A stretch of DNA of 64,000 nucleotides from CBDCUW01 sp963734865 (GTDB taxonomy: Bacteria > Planctomycetota > Planctomycetia > Pirellulales > Pirellulaceae): assembly GCA_963734865.1 (NCBI GenBank), contig CAVTIV010000017.1, forward strand, positions 62,001 to 126,000, in the 5' to 3' direction. This document shows, one piece after another, positions 37,446 to 46,715 of the stretch; position 1 is the stretch's first letter; each line of letters begins with the position of its first letter. The position numbers and the translations under genes were made by a program. Under the pieces are notes generated by a model that worked only from the letters and a program-made list of their open reading frames with translations, did not search any database and was not told the origin of the DNA.

Positions 37446-39584
37446 TCAACCCCGATGGGGCTTGGGAACTCGGCCTGTTTTGGGGCCTTTGATTCCCTTG
37501 CGGCGTTTTTTTTGGCGGCCGCCAGCGGCAGAGGATGGTTGGTCCAGTTCAACCGCCGACAACGGTTTTCCAATGTTCTCTTTGAGCTGTAGCGCTCGGT
37601 CGCGGAGTGATGCGGCGCGTTCGAATTCCAAGTTTTCAGCCGCCGCCAACATCTCTTGTTCGAGCGCATCGACATATTCGATGGTGATGTAGGCGCCCTC
37701 GGCGTCGCTCTTTGCCTGGGCGGCAGTCTGACGTCGTTTGGCAGCTTCGGTTTCAATCCCGGCGTGGATCTTTTTGCGGATCGTTTCGGGCGTGATGCCG
37801 TGCTGGTCGTTGTACGCTTTCTGTAAGGCGCGACGGCGCTCGGTCTCGTCAATCGCCAGCTTCATCGATCGGGTCACCTTGTCGGCGTACAGAATCACTT
37901 TCGAGTTCGCATTTCGAGCGGCTCGTCCTATCGTCTGAATCAAACTCGTCTCACTACGCAGGAAGCCCTCCTTGTCGGCATCCAGAATCGCCACCAGCGA
38001 TACTTCGGGCAAATCAAGACCTTCACGCAACAGGTTGACTCCGACCAGGCAATCGAACCTCCCGGCACGAAGCTCTTGCAGCAATTCGACGCGTTCAAAC
38101 GCATCCAATTCGCTGTGCAACCAGCGACAGCGAACATTTTGCTCTTGAAAGAACGTCGACAGGTCTTCGGCAAGTCGTTTGGTCAGCGCTGTCACCAGTA
38201 CACGTTCGTCTCGGGACGCCCGCGAGCGGATTTCCTCCAGCAGATGTTTTACCTGGCCACGTGCGGAAACGACTTCGACCTCTGGGTCGAGCAGACCGGT
38301 CGGGCGAATGATCTGTTCCACCACTTCGCCTCGTGTCCGTTCCAGTTCATAGTCGCTTGGTGTCGCGCTGACGAAACAGATTTGACCGGTTCGTTCTTCC
38401 CACTCCTCAAACTTCATGGGCCGATTATCGAGTGCGCTGGGCAATCGAAAACCGTGTTCGACAAGAGTCGTTTTTCGGCTGCGATCACCGGCATACATCG
38501 CCCGCACTTGTGGCACCGTGACATGCGACTCGTCGACAAAGGTGATGAAGTCATCGGGAAAGAAATCGTACAGGGTATCGGGCGCCGCGCCGGGGGGCTT
38601 TCCCGAAAGCGGACGACTGTAGTTTTCGATCCCGGGGCAATGACCGACCTCAGCCAACATTTCCAAATCGAATCTGGTTCGCGCCGACAACCGCTGGGCT
38701 TCCAGCAGTTTGCCGCGTTCTTGAAATACCTGCAGTTGCTGTTGCAATTCTTCACGAATCACACGGAGCGCGTATTGAATTCGATCCTCGGGCATCACGA
38801 AGTGTCGGGCCGGATAAATGAACACCCGATCAATGGTTTTGATCGTCTCGCCCGAGACGGGTTTGATCATCGAGATCTGTTCGATCTCGTCTCCCCACAT
38901 TTCGATCCGGTAGGCGAACTCCTCGTATGTAGGCCAAATTTCGATCGAGTCACCACGGACGCGAAACTTGCCACGCTCGAACGCGATGTCGTTGCGCTCG
39001 TACAACACATCGACCAGTTTCAATAGCAAATGGTCTCGCCGCGTCACTTCGCCCTTGTGCAGGGCGACCATCAATTCCTTGTAGTCCTTGGGCGAACCGA
39101 GACCGTAGATACTGCTGACCGATGCGATGATGACGACGTCGCGGCGACTGACCAGCGAGCTGGTCGTCGCCAATCGCAAACGATCAATCTCGTCATTGAT
39201 CGATGCGTCTTTCTCGATATAGACGTCACGCTGAGGAATGTACGCTTCGGGTTGATAGTAGTCGTAATAACTGACGAAATAATGGACCGCGTTTTCGGGA
39301 AAGAACTCGCGAAATTCGCTGTACAACTGCGCCGCCAGCGTCTTGTTGTGGCTCAGCACCAGTGCCGGGCGACCGATGTTGGCGATCACGTTTGCCATCG
39401 TGAAGGTCTTTCCGGTGCCGGTGGCACCGAGCAATACCTGAGTTCGAACGCCGGACTGGAATCCCTTCGTCAATGCCTCGATCGCTTGCGGTTGGTCACC
39501 GGAAGGCTCGAACGGCTGATGAAGGTGGAATTCCGCGGGCGGCAACTCGGTCGGGGGATTGTCAGGTGTGGATGATGGCATCAA
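37446..39584 (-). CDS. uvrB: UvrABC excinuclease subunit B
   Basis: 712 aa, somewhat longer than the usual 660-680 owing to a short N-terminal extension and basic C-terminal tail. Clear UvrB: Walker A GATGTGKTFTMANV (53-60), beta-hairpin region YYDYYQPEAYIPQRDVYIEK, VSSIYGLGSP, ITFVDESHVTVPQ, VNLLREGLDLPEVSLVAILD and QTIGRAARN, and the C-terminal UvrC-binding UVR motif (about residues 640-680). Damage recognition in nucleotide excision repair. One intact frame, in contrast to the broken ones elsewhere in the window. Confidence 0.97.
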   Translation of the reverse strand: MMPSSTPDNPPTELPPAEFHLHQPFEPSGDQPQAIEALTKGFQSGVRTQVLLGATGTGKTFTMANVIANIGRPALVLSHNKTLAAQLYSEFREFFPENAVHYFVSYYDYYQPEAYIPQRDVYIEKDASINDEIDRLRLATTSSLVSRRDVVIIASVSSIYGLGSPKDYKELMVALHKGEVTRRDHLLLKLVDVLYERNDIAFERGKFRVRGDSIEIWPTYEEFAYRIEMWGDEIEQISMIKPVSGETIKTIDRVFIYPARHFVMPEDRIQYALRVIREELQQQLQVFQERGKLLEAQRLSARTRFDLEMLAEVGHCPGIENYSRPLSGKPPGAAPDTLYDFFPDDFITFVDESHVTVPQVRAMYAGDRSRKTTLVEHGFRLPSALDNRPMKFEEWEERTGQICFVSATPSDYELERTRGEVVEQIIRPTGLLDPEVEVVSARGQVKHLLEEIRSRASRDERVLVTALTKRLAEDLSTFFQEQNVRCRWLHSELDAFERVELLQELRAGRFDCLVGVNLLREGLDLPEVSLVAILDADKEGFLRSETSLIQTIGRAARNANSKVILYADKVTRSMKLAIDETERRRALQKAYNDQHGITPETIRKKIHAGIETEAAKRRQTAAQAKSDAEGAYITIEYVDALEQEMLAAAENLEFERAASLRDRALQLKENIGKPLSAVELDQPSSAAGGRQKKRRKGIKGPKTGRVPKPHRG

Positions 39585-39900
39585 TGCGAATCCTGGCCGG
39601 ATGGTGCTGATCGGATACCGATTGTATCAGTAGGACCCACAGCGACGAACGGCACGCCGCGCAGCGACCAGCGGCGGCAGCGGTAGCGAGCTGCTGCGGT
39701 CCTTCTCGCCTCGGGGGCACCGCCACCGGGAAGTTTTTGATCGTGGTCCATGGGGCGCCGGGGCGATTTCCGGATCCCTTCACATTACCTTCACTTGCCT
39801 TGTCCTGATCGGCGTCGTAGTCTGATGCCAGTGCGAATCGCCGTCCTGGCCCTGTTCAAAATGAAATACGTATCGCCTGGTTTGCGATGGAAAGGCACTC
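39585..39900. other. Divergent intergenic region upstream of uvrB and LssY_C gene
   Basis: About 316 bp with no gene that I can support. Presumably carries the promoters for uvrB and for the LssY_C/kinase operon. No LexA box is evident. Confidence 0.35.
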
Positions 39901-40662
39901 GTGAATACTGAATCCGATGTCACGACTGAATCCGATGTCACGGTCGTGGGGACGCGATTCCGAGGTGCAGCGGCCGCCAAGATCGTTGCCAGCTGTCTTT
40001 TGCTATGGCTGGTCGCGGCCTATGTGATCCTGCCCTACCTATGGACCAGACACGCGAAACACGATCCCAAGCTCGATGACAGTCCACGAATCACCCAAAC
40101 CAGCGATCATCACCCCGGAGATCCGCTGAACGTGGCGTTGATCGGCAGCGAAGCGCAACTCAAGACGATCATGAGTACGGCCCAGTGGTATCCGGCCGCA
40201 GCACTAGGATTGGAGAGTGACTTGAAGATCGCGGCCGATACCGTGCTATCGCGACCCGATGACGCGGCGCCGGTCAGCAGCGAGTATCTATTCGGACGGA
40301 AGGAAGATCTTGCGTTCGAGCAACCGGTGGGAGACAACCCACGGCATCGGCATCATGTGCGGTTTTGGAAACTGGACAAGCAGGGCGATCAGGGTCAACC
40401 GATTTGGATCGGCTCGGCTGTTTACGACGAACGAGTTGGTTTCAGCCACACGACGGGCCAGATCACGCACATCACCGCCGCCAACGTCGATGCCGAGCGT
40501 GATTACCTGTTTGAGTGCCTCAAGAAAACCGGCGATCTGATTGACTTCGTGATCGAAGATGGCTTCCACAAGCAACTCGAAGGCCGCAACGGGGGCGGAG
40601 ACCCCTGGCATACCGACGGCAACCTCTACCGCGGGACAATCAGCGACGATGACGAACAATAG
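39901..40662 (+). CDS. LssY_C-domain membrane protein
   Basis: 253 aa, GTG 39901. N-terminal duplication (TESDVTTESDVT) from an 18-bp direct repeat, then one helix (KIVASCLLLWLVAAYVILPY) and a domain with DPLNVALIGSEAQLKTIMSTAQWYPA and RHHVRFWKL, characteristic of the LssY C-terminal family. Role unknown; often next to signalling or lipid genes. The stop overlaps the next gene's ATG by 14 nt, so it is translated together with the receptor kinase. Confidence 0.82.
   Translation: MNTESDVTTESDVTVVGTRFRGAAAAKIVASCLLLWLVAAYVILPYLWTRHAKHDPKLDDSPRITQTSDHHPGDPLNVALIGSEAQLKTIMSTAQWYPAAALGLESDLKIAADTVLSRPDDAAPVSSEYLFGRKEDLAFEQPVGDNPRHRHHVRFWKLDKQGDQGQPIWIGSAVYDERVGFSHTTGQITHITAANVDAERDYLFECLKKTGDLIDFVIEDGFHKQLEGRNGGGDPWHTDGNLYRGTISDDDEQ
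39906..39941. repeat. 18-bp direct repeat at the LssY_C gene start
   Basis: ACTGAATCCGATGTCACG occurs twice in tandem, in frame, duplicating the residues TESDVT. It looks like a recent slippage duplication with no effect on the domain. Confidence 0.85.
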
Positions 40663-43066
40663 CGATCCCGAACGCGCCGCCGGCAACGAAAAAGACGATG
40701 CGCTTGGCGCGACACGTGCTTTTGATGAAACCATGTTCATCGGCGGGGATGCAACGTCGCCCGGCAATGGTTCGTCGGACCCATGGGAGCAATGGAAGGG
40801 ACGGCAACTTGGGAAGTATCTGGTGACGGAACTTCTAGGTGTGGGTGGCATGGGTGTGGTGTTGAAGGCACACGATGCGGCGATCGAACGCGACGTCGCG
40901 ATCAAGGTATTGCCCGCCGAACTATCGGCCAATCCCGCCGCCCTGGGTCGGTTTTTGGCAGAAGCGAAGAGTGCCGGCAAACTCAATCACCCGAACACGG
41001 TCACCATCCATGAAATCGGACAGGAAGGGTCGACCTACTATCTCGTCATGGAAATCGTCTCAGGGGGCAGCGCCGATGACTACTTGACCCAAAACGGCGC
41101 GTACTCGGTTCCTGAAGCGACGCGGATCATCATCGATGCCTGCAAAGGTCTCGCCGCGGCACACAAACAGGGATTGGTTCATCGCGACATCAAGCCGGCC
41201 AACTTGCTGCTAAGCGACGATGGAACGGTGAAGGTTTCGGATTTTGGGTTGGCCAAGCGGACGCAGACCGAAACGATGCAGATGACGCAAGCCGGCCAGA
41301 TCGTCGGCACTCCGTTCTACATGAGCCCGGAACAATGCGAATCGCGACAGGTGGATTCCAGAAGCGACATCTACTCGCTAGGAGCAACCTACTACAGTCT
41401 GCTGACCGGCAAGAGCCCCTATCAGGACAGTGGCAGTGTGATTCAAGTGATGTTTGCGCACTGCAATGCGGCCCGCCCCGACCCCCGTCAAGTCCGAGCC
41501 AGCGTTCCAGCGGCCTGCGCCGGCATCATCGAACGCGCGATGGCGACGAAGCCGGAAGGTCGCTACCAATCGATGGACGAAATGCGAGCCGACTTGGATG
41601 CCGTGTTGGGGGCGCTTTCGGGCGTCGGAATCAGTTTGCCGAGCCAGTCGTCGACCGATCTGCCGAGGCTGGCCGATGCCCCCAAAGCCGATGCTCCCAA
41701 AGCCGCTGCCAAGTCGTCCTCGCGTGGTCTCGTCGCAGCCGCTCTGGCGATGATCGCGGTCGGCGTTGCCGTGGCCACTTTTTTCGCCCTCCGGGGCGGC
41801 AACTCATCCGATGGAGTGACCGCGGCGATCAACCACCCTGGCGATGTCGCCCCCCTCGCGACGCCTGCCCCCCTCGCGACGACTCCCACAGGCGCGCCGA
41901 TCAAGGTCGGTATTCTGCATTCTCTTACTGGCACGATGGCCGACAGTGAGTCGCCCGTTGTCGATGCCGTCCTGTTGGCGATCGACGAATTGAACCGCGA
42001 AGGCGGTTTGCTGGGTCGTCCGGTCGAGGCCATTGTCGCAGACGGTCGCTCGGATTCGGCCACCTTCGCCCGCGAGGCAGCACGGCTGATCGAGGACGAA
42101 CAAGTTTGTACGGTTTTCGGCTGTTGGACGTCGGCCAGTCGGAAAACGGTCGTTCCTGTGTTCGAGCAACTTGATCATCTGCTGATCTATCCCGTGCAAT
42201 ACGAGGGAGTCGAAGAATCACCCAACGTGATCTACACCGGTGCGTCCCCCAACCAGCAGATCATCCCGGCCGTCAAATGGGCGTTCGCTTTCCAGAACAT
42301 GCGGCGATTTTTTGTGGTTGGTTCGGATTACGTTTTTCCTCGGGTGGCCAACGAAGTCATCAAAGACCAACTCGATCAATTGGGTGCCGAGTTGGTGGGC
42401 GAGGAATTTCTTCCGCTGGGAAGCACCGATGTCCAATCGGTGATCGAAAAGATCAAGCAAGCACAGCCCGATGTGATCTTGAATCTAATCAATGGCGATA
42501 GCAACAGGGCGTTCTTTTCCGCGCTGCGAAAAGCCGGAATGACGCCGCAGACGTTGCCCACGATTTCGTTCAGCATCGGCGAAGAAGAACTCAGACAATT
42601 GGATCCTGCGACGATGGCCGGCGACTACGCGGCCTGGAACTACTTTCAAAGTATTGAATCACCCGAGAACGTTGATTTTGTGACCGCGTTTCACAAGAAG
42701 TACGGTCCCCAACGAGTCGTCACCGATCCCATGGAATCGGCCTATTTTGGGGTCAAGCTGTGGGCCCAGGCGGTCGCGGCGGCCGAGAGTACCGACACTT
42801 CGGCGATTCGTCGCGCCATCCGCAACCAGAGAATGCAATCGCCCGGCGGCGACGTTCGCATCGACCCGGCGACCCAGCATACGTTCCAGACGCCGCGAAT
42901 TGGCAAAGTCAATCCAGATGGCCAGTTTGAGATCGTATGGACCGCTGCCAAGCCCGAACCACCGGTCCCCTACCCCGCCTCGCGGACCAGCGAACAATGG
43001 CGAGCGTTTTTGCACGATTTGTATGCCGGATGGGGCAACCGGTGGTCGGCACCGTCGCCGCAGTGA
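40649..43066 (+). CDS. Transmembrane Ser/Thr kinase with urea/amide-type binding-protein sensor
   Basis: 805 aa, start chosen at ATG 40649 (MTNNSDPERA), inside the preceding gene. Residues 56-325 form a full kinase: GVGGMG, Lys86 (AIKVL), HRDIKPANLL (Asp180), DFGLAK (Asp198) and GTPFYMSPEQ. One helix follows at 360-382. The outside part, 418-780, is a complete type I periplasmic binding protein of the UrtA/FmdD urea/amide class: KVGILHSLTGTMADSE, CTVFGCWTSASRK, LLIYPVQYEGVEESPNVIY, TGASPNQQIIPA and FVVGSDYVFPRVANE. No transport partner is nearby, so the binding protein is probably a sensor. It would report an amide-like solute to targets phosphorylated on Ser/Thr. Confidence 0.9.
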   Translation: MTNNSDPERAAGNEKDDALGATRAFDETMFIGGDATSPGNGSSDPWEQWKGRQLGKYLVTELLGVGGMGVVLKAHDAAIERDVAIKVLPAELSANPAALGRFLAEAKSAGKLNHPNTVTIHEIGQEGSTYYLVMEIVSGGSADDYLTQNGAYSVPEATRIIIDACKGLAAAHKQGLVHRDIKPANLLLSDDGTVKVSDFGLAKRTQTETMQMTQAGQIVGTPFYMSPEQCESRQVDSRSDIYSLGATYYSLLTGKSPYQDSGSVIQVMFAHCNAARPDPRQVRASVPAACAGIIERAMATKPEGRYQSMDEMRADLDAVLGALSGVGISLPSQSSTDLPRLADAPKADAPKAAAKSSSRGLVAAALAMIAVGVAVATFFALRGGNSSDGVTAAINHPGDVAPLATPAPLATTPTGAPIKVGILHSLTGTMADSESPVVDAVLLAIDELNREGGLLGRPVEAIVADGRSDSATFAREAARLIEDEQVCTVFGCWTSASRKTVVPVFEQLDHLLIYPVQYEGVEESPNVIYTGASPNQQIIPAVKWAFAFQNMRRFFVVGSDYVFPRVANEVIKDQLDQLGAELVGEEFLPLGSTDVQSVIEKIKQAQPDVILNLINGDSNRAFFSALRKAGMTPQTLPTISFSIGEEELRQLDPATMAGDYAAWNYFQSIESPENVDFVTAFHKKYGPQRVVTDPMESAYFGVKLWAQAVAAAESTDTSAIRRAIRNQRMQSPGGDVRIDPATQHTFQTPRIGKVNPDGQFEIVWTAAKPEPPVPYPASRTSEQWRAFLHDLYAGWGNRWSAPSPQ

Positions 43067-43141
43067 CTGACACGTGAACGTCGTCGGTGGTCGCGATGAG
43101 CGGTGATTCAAGATGTCAAACCTCATGCATGCCGCGATCCA

Positions 43142-43642
43142 TTAGCGGTCGTGCGTGATTGTCACCTGTCGATCGAGTCGCACTTCGCAAACGTCGCCCA
43201 ATCGCTCGATCGTTTTGGGGCCGATTCCATGAACTCGCGACAAGTCGTCGACGGTTCGGAACGGTCCGAGCCGATTCCGGTTCTCGACGATTCGCTTCGC
43301 GAGTACCGGCCCCACACCTGGCAGCAGGGCGAGTTCGCGTGATTGGGCGGAATTCAGATCGATCCGTAACAGCGTGTTCTCGCCGAAATCCTCTGCCACG
43401 TTATGCTGTCGACTCGACACGTTCCCCGCGACAATCATGCTGGCGATCGCGACCGAGGCGATCGCCGCCAACGTCCACTGCACACGCCGCTGCGACAATG
43501 GTGGCCAGGGCGAGGTGGCCAGTGGCGAGGTGGCCAGTGGCGAGGTGGCCAGTGGAGGGGCCAGTGGCGAGGCGGCCAGTGGCGAGGTGGCCAGTGGCGA
43601 GGTGGCCAGTGGCGATTGGGTGGTTGTCAGCTTTTCGGACAT
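43142..43642 (-). CDS. ComEA-like helix-hairpin-helix protein with repeated N-terminus
   Basis: Start chosen at ATG 43642 (MSEKLTTTQ). The N-terminus is a run of (S)PLAT-type repeats from a 15-bp minisatellite, then one membrane helix (WTLAAIASVAIASMIVAG). The C-terminal DNA-binding domain has RIDLNSAQSRELALLPGVGP, VLAKRIVENRNRLGPF and VHGIGPKTIERL, the HhH pair of ComEA. ComEA binds DNA for transformation; the family also has roles in repair and pilus-linked uptake. Convergent with the kinase gene. Confidence 0.8.
   Translation of the reverse strand: MSEKLTTTQSPLATSPLATSPLAASPLAPPLATSPLATSPLATSPWPPLSQRRVQWTLAAIASVAIASMIVAGNVSSRQHNVAEDFGENTLLRIDLNSAQSRELALLPGVGPVLAKRIVENRNRLGPFRTVDDLSRVHGIGPKTIERLGDVCEVRLDRQVTITHDR
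43509..43617. repeat. 15-bp minisatellite
   Basis: About seven copies of GGTGGCCAGTGGCGA and variants, in frame with the HhH protein and encoding SPLAT units. Copy number probably varies between strains. Confidence 0.88.
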
Positions 43643-43830
43643 CAGCGTACGTTTGCGAGTGGTTACGATCGAAAACGATCCGCGGAGGATTGTGGGAAGC
43701 GTCGATCGCATTATCGGGCAAATCGGCACCGTCATTCAACTCCCTGATCACCCGCATACCGTTCGGCGGTTAGCCATGCGACAATGGTCTGGACCTCTGA
43801 CCTGAAAACATTGGCTTGATAGGTTTTTCG

Positions 43831-44759
43831 ATGAGCGACTACTTGCAAGTGACAGCCGATGATGTGCTGGAAGGCGATTTGCGCCACTGGTTCGACTCTC
43901 CATTGCCGAGGATCTACGTCGAGCGGTCGATTGGACGACCGTTTGCCTGGTTGATGCCGATCGACGCGGGGGCTGCGAAATCGTGCCGCGACAAGCGGGC
44001 ATCTGCGCCGGGATGGCCGTGCTGCCATGGATCGTCAATGAGTTTGATGCAGATCTGCAGGTGGAATCCCTGGTTGATGACCGTCAACCGTTGGTGCCCG
44101 GGCAACCAATCGCCCGAATCCGAGGGAACGTTCGCGACTTACTGACCAGCGAACGAACCGTCTTGAACATCCTCTGCCGGTTGTGTGGGATCGCCACGCT
44201 GACGCAGTCATTTGTGGCGGAGATTTCCGGTACAAAAGCCCGTCTGTACGACACTCGCAAGACGACCCCCGGTTGGCGTCTGTTGGAAAAGTATGCGGTC
44301 GGTTGTGGTGGTGGTCGCAATCACCGCAGCGGCTTGTACGACGGATTCTTGATCAAGGACAATCATTTGGCGGCCAGCGGCGACCAAGATGGTCCGTTGT
44401 CGGCGAGTGCGGCCGCAAGTCTTGCTATCCGATGGCGATCCTCGACGGTCGAGAAAATGATCGCACCATCGATTGTCGAAATCGAAGTCGACTCGCTGGA
44501 GCAATTGCGAGATGTGCTTCCGGTCGAGCCCGACATCGTCCTGTTGGATAACTTCTCGCTCGCGCAGCTTCGCGAGGCCGTCACGATGCGCGACGCTCGG
44601 AATTCGCCGGTTGAGCTGGAAGCGAGTGGCAACGTCAGAATCGATACGATCGGGGAAATTGCCTCAACCGGCGTCGACCGCATCAGTAGTGGTGCGTTGA
44701 CCCATCAAGCAACATCGCTTGATCTCGGATTGGACTGGTTCGACTCAACCTCAAGCTAG
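43831..44759 (+). CDS. nadC: Nicotinate-nucleotide pyrophosphorylase, apparent frameshift
   Basis: Makes nicotinate mononucleotide from quinolinate and PRPP. ATG 43831. The N-terminal frame (MSDYLQVTADDVLEGD) shifts in a G5 run at 43967-43971 and continues in the next frame as GCEIVPRQAGICAGMAV. Family motifs: TSERTVLNILCRLCGIATLT, LYDTRKTTPGWRLLEKYAV, GGGRNHRSGLYDGFLIKDNH, PSIVEIEVDSLEQL, ILLDNF-type VLLDNFSLAQLREAV and ELEASGNV, IASTGVDRISSGALTH. About 309 aa when joined. The shift is best explained by a homopolymer error. Confidence 0.92.
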
Positions 44760-44887
44760 GATTTCCCAACGAGCCGGGGCTTTTGGTTCGGCCTGCGTTC
44801 GCCTCCAAAGCAATTTGCTCACGCTCGGAGCCAAGCAGAACCCAGAAATTCGAAGAACAGAATCGAACCGCAACTTTCGGCCATCTC

Positions 44888-46288
44888 ATGCAGTCGTGTT
44901 CGCTGATCAAGTCCCATCGTCGTTGGTGGGACATCGTACAACCTTCGCTGGATGCCGCCTGCGTGATGGCATCGCTGGCGATCGTCACCTGGGTCCGCAG
45001 TGGGCACGTCGACGACATGGCGTCAGCGGCAGGTCTGATTGCGATTGTCGTCTTTTTGCTGATGTCACAGTTGACCGGATTGCATTACCGTCAGGACGAG
45101 GGCAATGCCGATCGCGAGATGATGGACGTCGTCACGACTTGGTTGTTTACCATTTTGGTGCTCGCACTGATCGGATTCGTCACCCGTTACGGACAGCACT
45201 TTCCCCGGTCAACGATCCTGACGTGGGTGGTCCTGGCACCGACGTTGATCGGTCTGGGGCGGATGTGTTTGCGGATCCTGCAACGGGGCATGCTCCGCCG
45301 TGGCGTTGGCACGCGACGAGTGGCGATTGCCGGTCTGAATGATCTCGGCCGCCAAACAGCCTTGAACGTTGCCGAGGATCCCTCGTTGGGGCTCAATGTC
45401 TTGGGTTTCTATGACGATCGGACAGAGTCACGACAGCAGCAGACCGACGACAAGGCGCTATCGGGCGATTTGGCGGACTTGGTCGACCTGGCTCGCGGTG
45501 GCGGCGTGGACACCGTGTTGATCACCCTTCCGATGCGTGCCGAAGAACGCATCAAGTTCCTGCTGGACCAGCTAAGCGATTCAACCGCCTCGGTTTACAT
45601 CGTGCCAGACTTCTTCGTGTTCGAGCTGCTTCATTCTCGCTGGACCAACATGGGCGGCTTGCCTGCGGTCAGCGTGTTTGAAAACCCGCTGTTTGGAGTT
45701 GATGGTGTCATCAAGCGAGCCGCGGACATTGCCATTGCAACTGCCGCACTTGTGGTGGCAGCGATTCCCATGCTGATGATCGCTGCGGCTGTCAAATTTT
45801 CGTCGCCGGGACCGGTGTTTTTTCGGCAGCGCCGATATGGGCTTGATGGCCGTGAAATCCTGGTCTGGAAGTTTCGCTCGATGCGAACGTGCGATAACGG
45901 TCCCCTTGTCAGGCAAGCGACCAAACAGGATCCACGCATCACTGGTGTCGGTCGAATCTTGCGCAAGACCAGCCTGGATGAGCTGCCGCAGTTGTTCAAC
46001 GTCGTCGATGGAACGATGTCCCTGGTGGGGCCACGCCCACATGCCACGGCGCACAATGAACAGTATCGAAAGCTGATTCGTGGCTACATGTTGCGGCACA
46101 AAGTCAGGCCGGGAATCACCGGTTTGGCGCAGGTCAACGGTTGCCGCGGTGAAACCGAAACGATCGACAAGATGGAACGTCGCATCACCTGGGATCACCG
46201 CTACATTCGCAGCTGGTCACTGTGGCTGGACATCAAAATCTTGTTCAAAACTTTGGCGGTCGTCTGGAAACAAGAAGAGGCCTATTGA
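44888..46288 (+). CDS. Polyprenyl-phosphate glycosylphosphotransferase (exopolysaccharide initiation)
   Basis: Start chosen at ATG 44888. 466 aa. N-terminal four membrane helices (SLDAACVMASLAIVTWV, AAGLIAIVVFLLMSQLTG, WLFTILVLALIGFVTRYG, ILTWVVLAPTLIGLGRM), a Rossmann-like CoA-binding_3 region (RRVAIAGLNDLGRQTALN), then the catalytic domain: KRAADIAIATAALVVAAI, SSPGPVFFRQRRYGLDG, KFRSM, TSLDELPQLFNVVDGTMSLVGPRP and KVRPGITGLAQVNG. Transfers a sugar-phosphate to undecaprenyl phosphate at the inner membrane. WcaJ/WbaP class. It is monocistronic here. Confidence 0.92.
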   Translation: MQSCSLIKSHRRWWDIVQPSLDAACVMASLAIVTWVRSGHVDDMASAAGLIAIVVFLLMSQLTGLHYRQDEGNADREMMDVVTTWLFTILVLALIGFVTRYGQHFPRSTILTWVVLAPTLIGLGRMCLRILQRGMLRRGVGTRRVAIAGLNDLGRQTALNVAEDPSLGLNVLGFYDDRTESRQQQTDDKALSGDLADLVDLARGGGVDTVLITLPMRAEERIKFLLDQLSDSTASVYIVPDFFVFELLHSRWTNMGGLPAVSVFENPLFGVDGVIKRAADIAIATAALVVAAIPMLMIAAAVKFSSPGPVFFRQRRYGLDGREILVWKFRSMRTCDNGPLVRQATKQDPRITGVGRILRKTSLDELPQLFNVVDGTMSLVGPRPHATAHNEQYRKLIRGYMLRHKVRPGITGLAQVNGCRGETETIDKMERRITWDHRYIRSWSLWLDIKILFKTLAVVWKQEEAY

Positions 46289-46330
46289 GCGAGATCGATC
46301 GCAACGTCCGGCGCACCCGCTGACACTCTG

Positions 46331-46612
46331 TCACTCGGTTCGCTGAGTGACTTCCAGCAGGTGATATCCGAACTGCGTCTTCACGGGTCCCTGTACCACT
46401 CCGACTTCACCGCCAAACACGGCAGTATCAAACTCGGGGACCATTTGACCGGGGCCGAAGCTGCCAAGGTTGCCACCCTGTTGGCCGGACGGGCACGATG
46501 AGTGGGCCGCAGCAACAGTGCCAAAGTCTTCTCCGTCTTCGATTCGCTTTTTCAGATCCAAACATTCATCTTCGGTCGCCACCAGGATGTGACGTGCACT
46601 TGCTTTGGGCAT
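46331..46612 (-). CDS. Parvulin-type peptidyl-prolyl isomerase
   Basis: Start chosen at ATG 46612 (MPKASARHILVATEDECLDL). 93 aa, the length of a single parvulin domain, with ARHILV, HSSCPSGQQGGNLGSFGPGQMVPEF and VKTQFGYHLLEV. No signal peptide, so likely cytosolic, like PpiC (Par10). Catalyses cis/trans proline isomerisation. Confidence 0.93.
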   Translation of the reverse strand: MPKASARHILVATEDECLDLKKRIEDGEDFGTVAAAHSSCPSGQQGGNLGSFGPGQMVPEFDTAVFGGEVGVVQGPVKTQFGYHLLEVTQRTE

Positions 46613-46715
46613 CAAAACGCTCCTTATTGAAGGTGGTTGTATTGAACAGGAGTGGGAATTGAAAATGGCGGTCACCGCGACCGGCTGTCAGCACCGCGTC
46701 GACGCGAGCCGGCGA

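Noticed and set aside
43401..43757. Other frames through the 15-bp minisatellite
   Set aside because: Repeats keep all frames open; only the minus frame ending in the HhH domain is supported.
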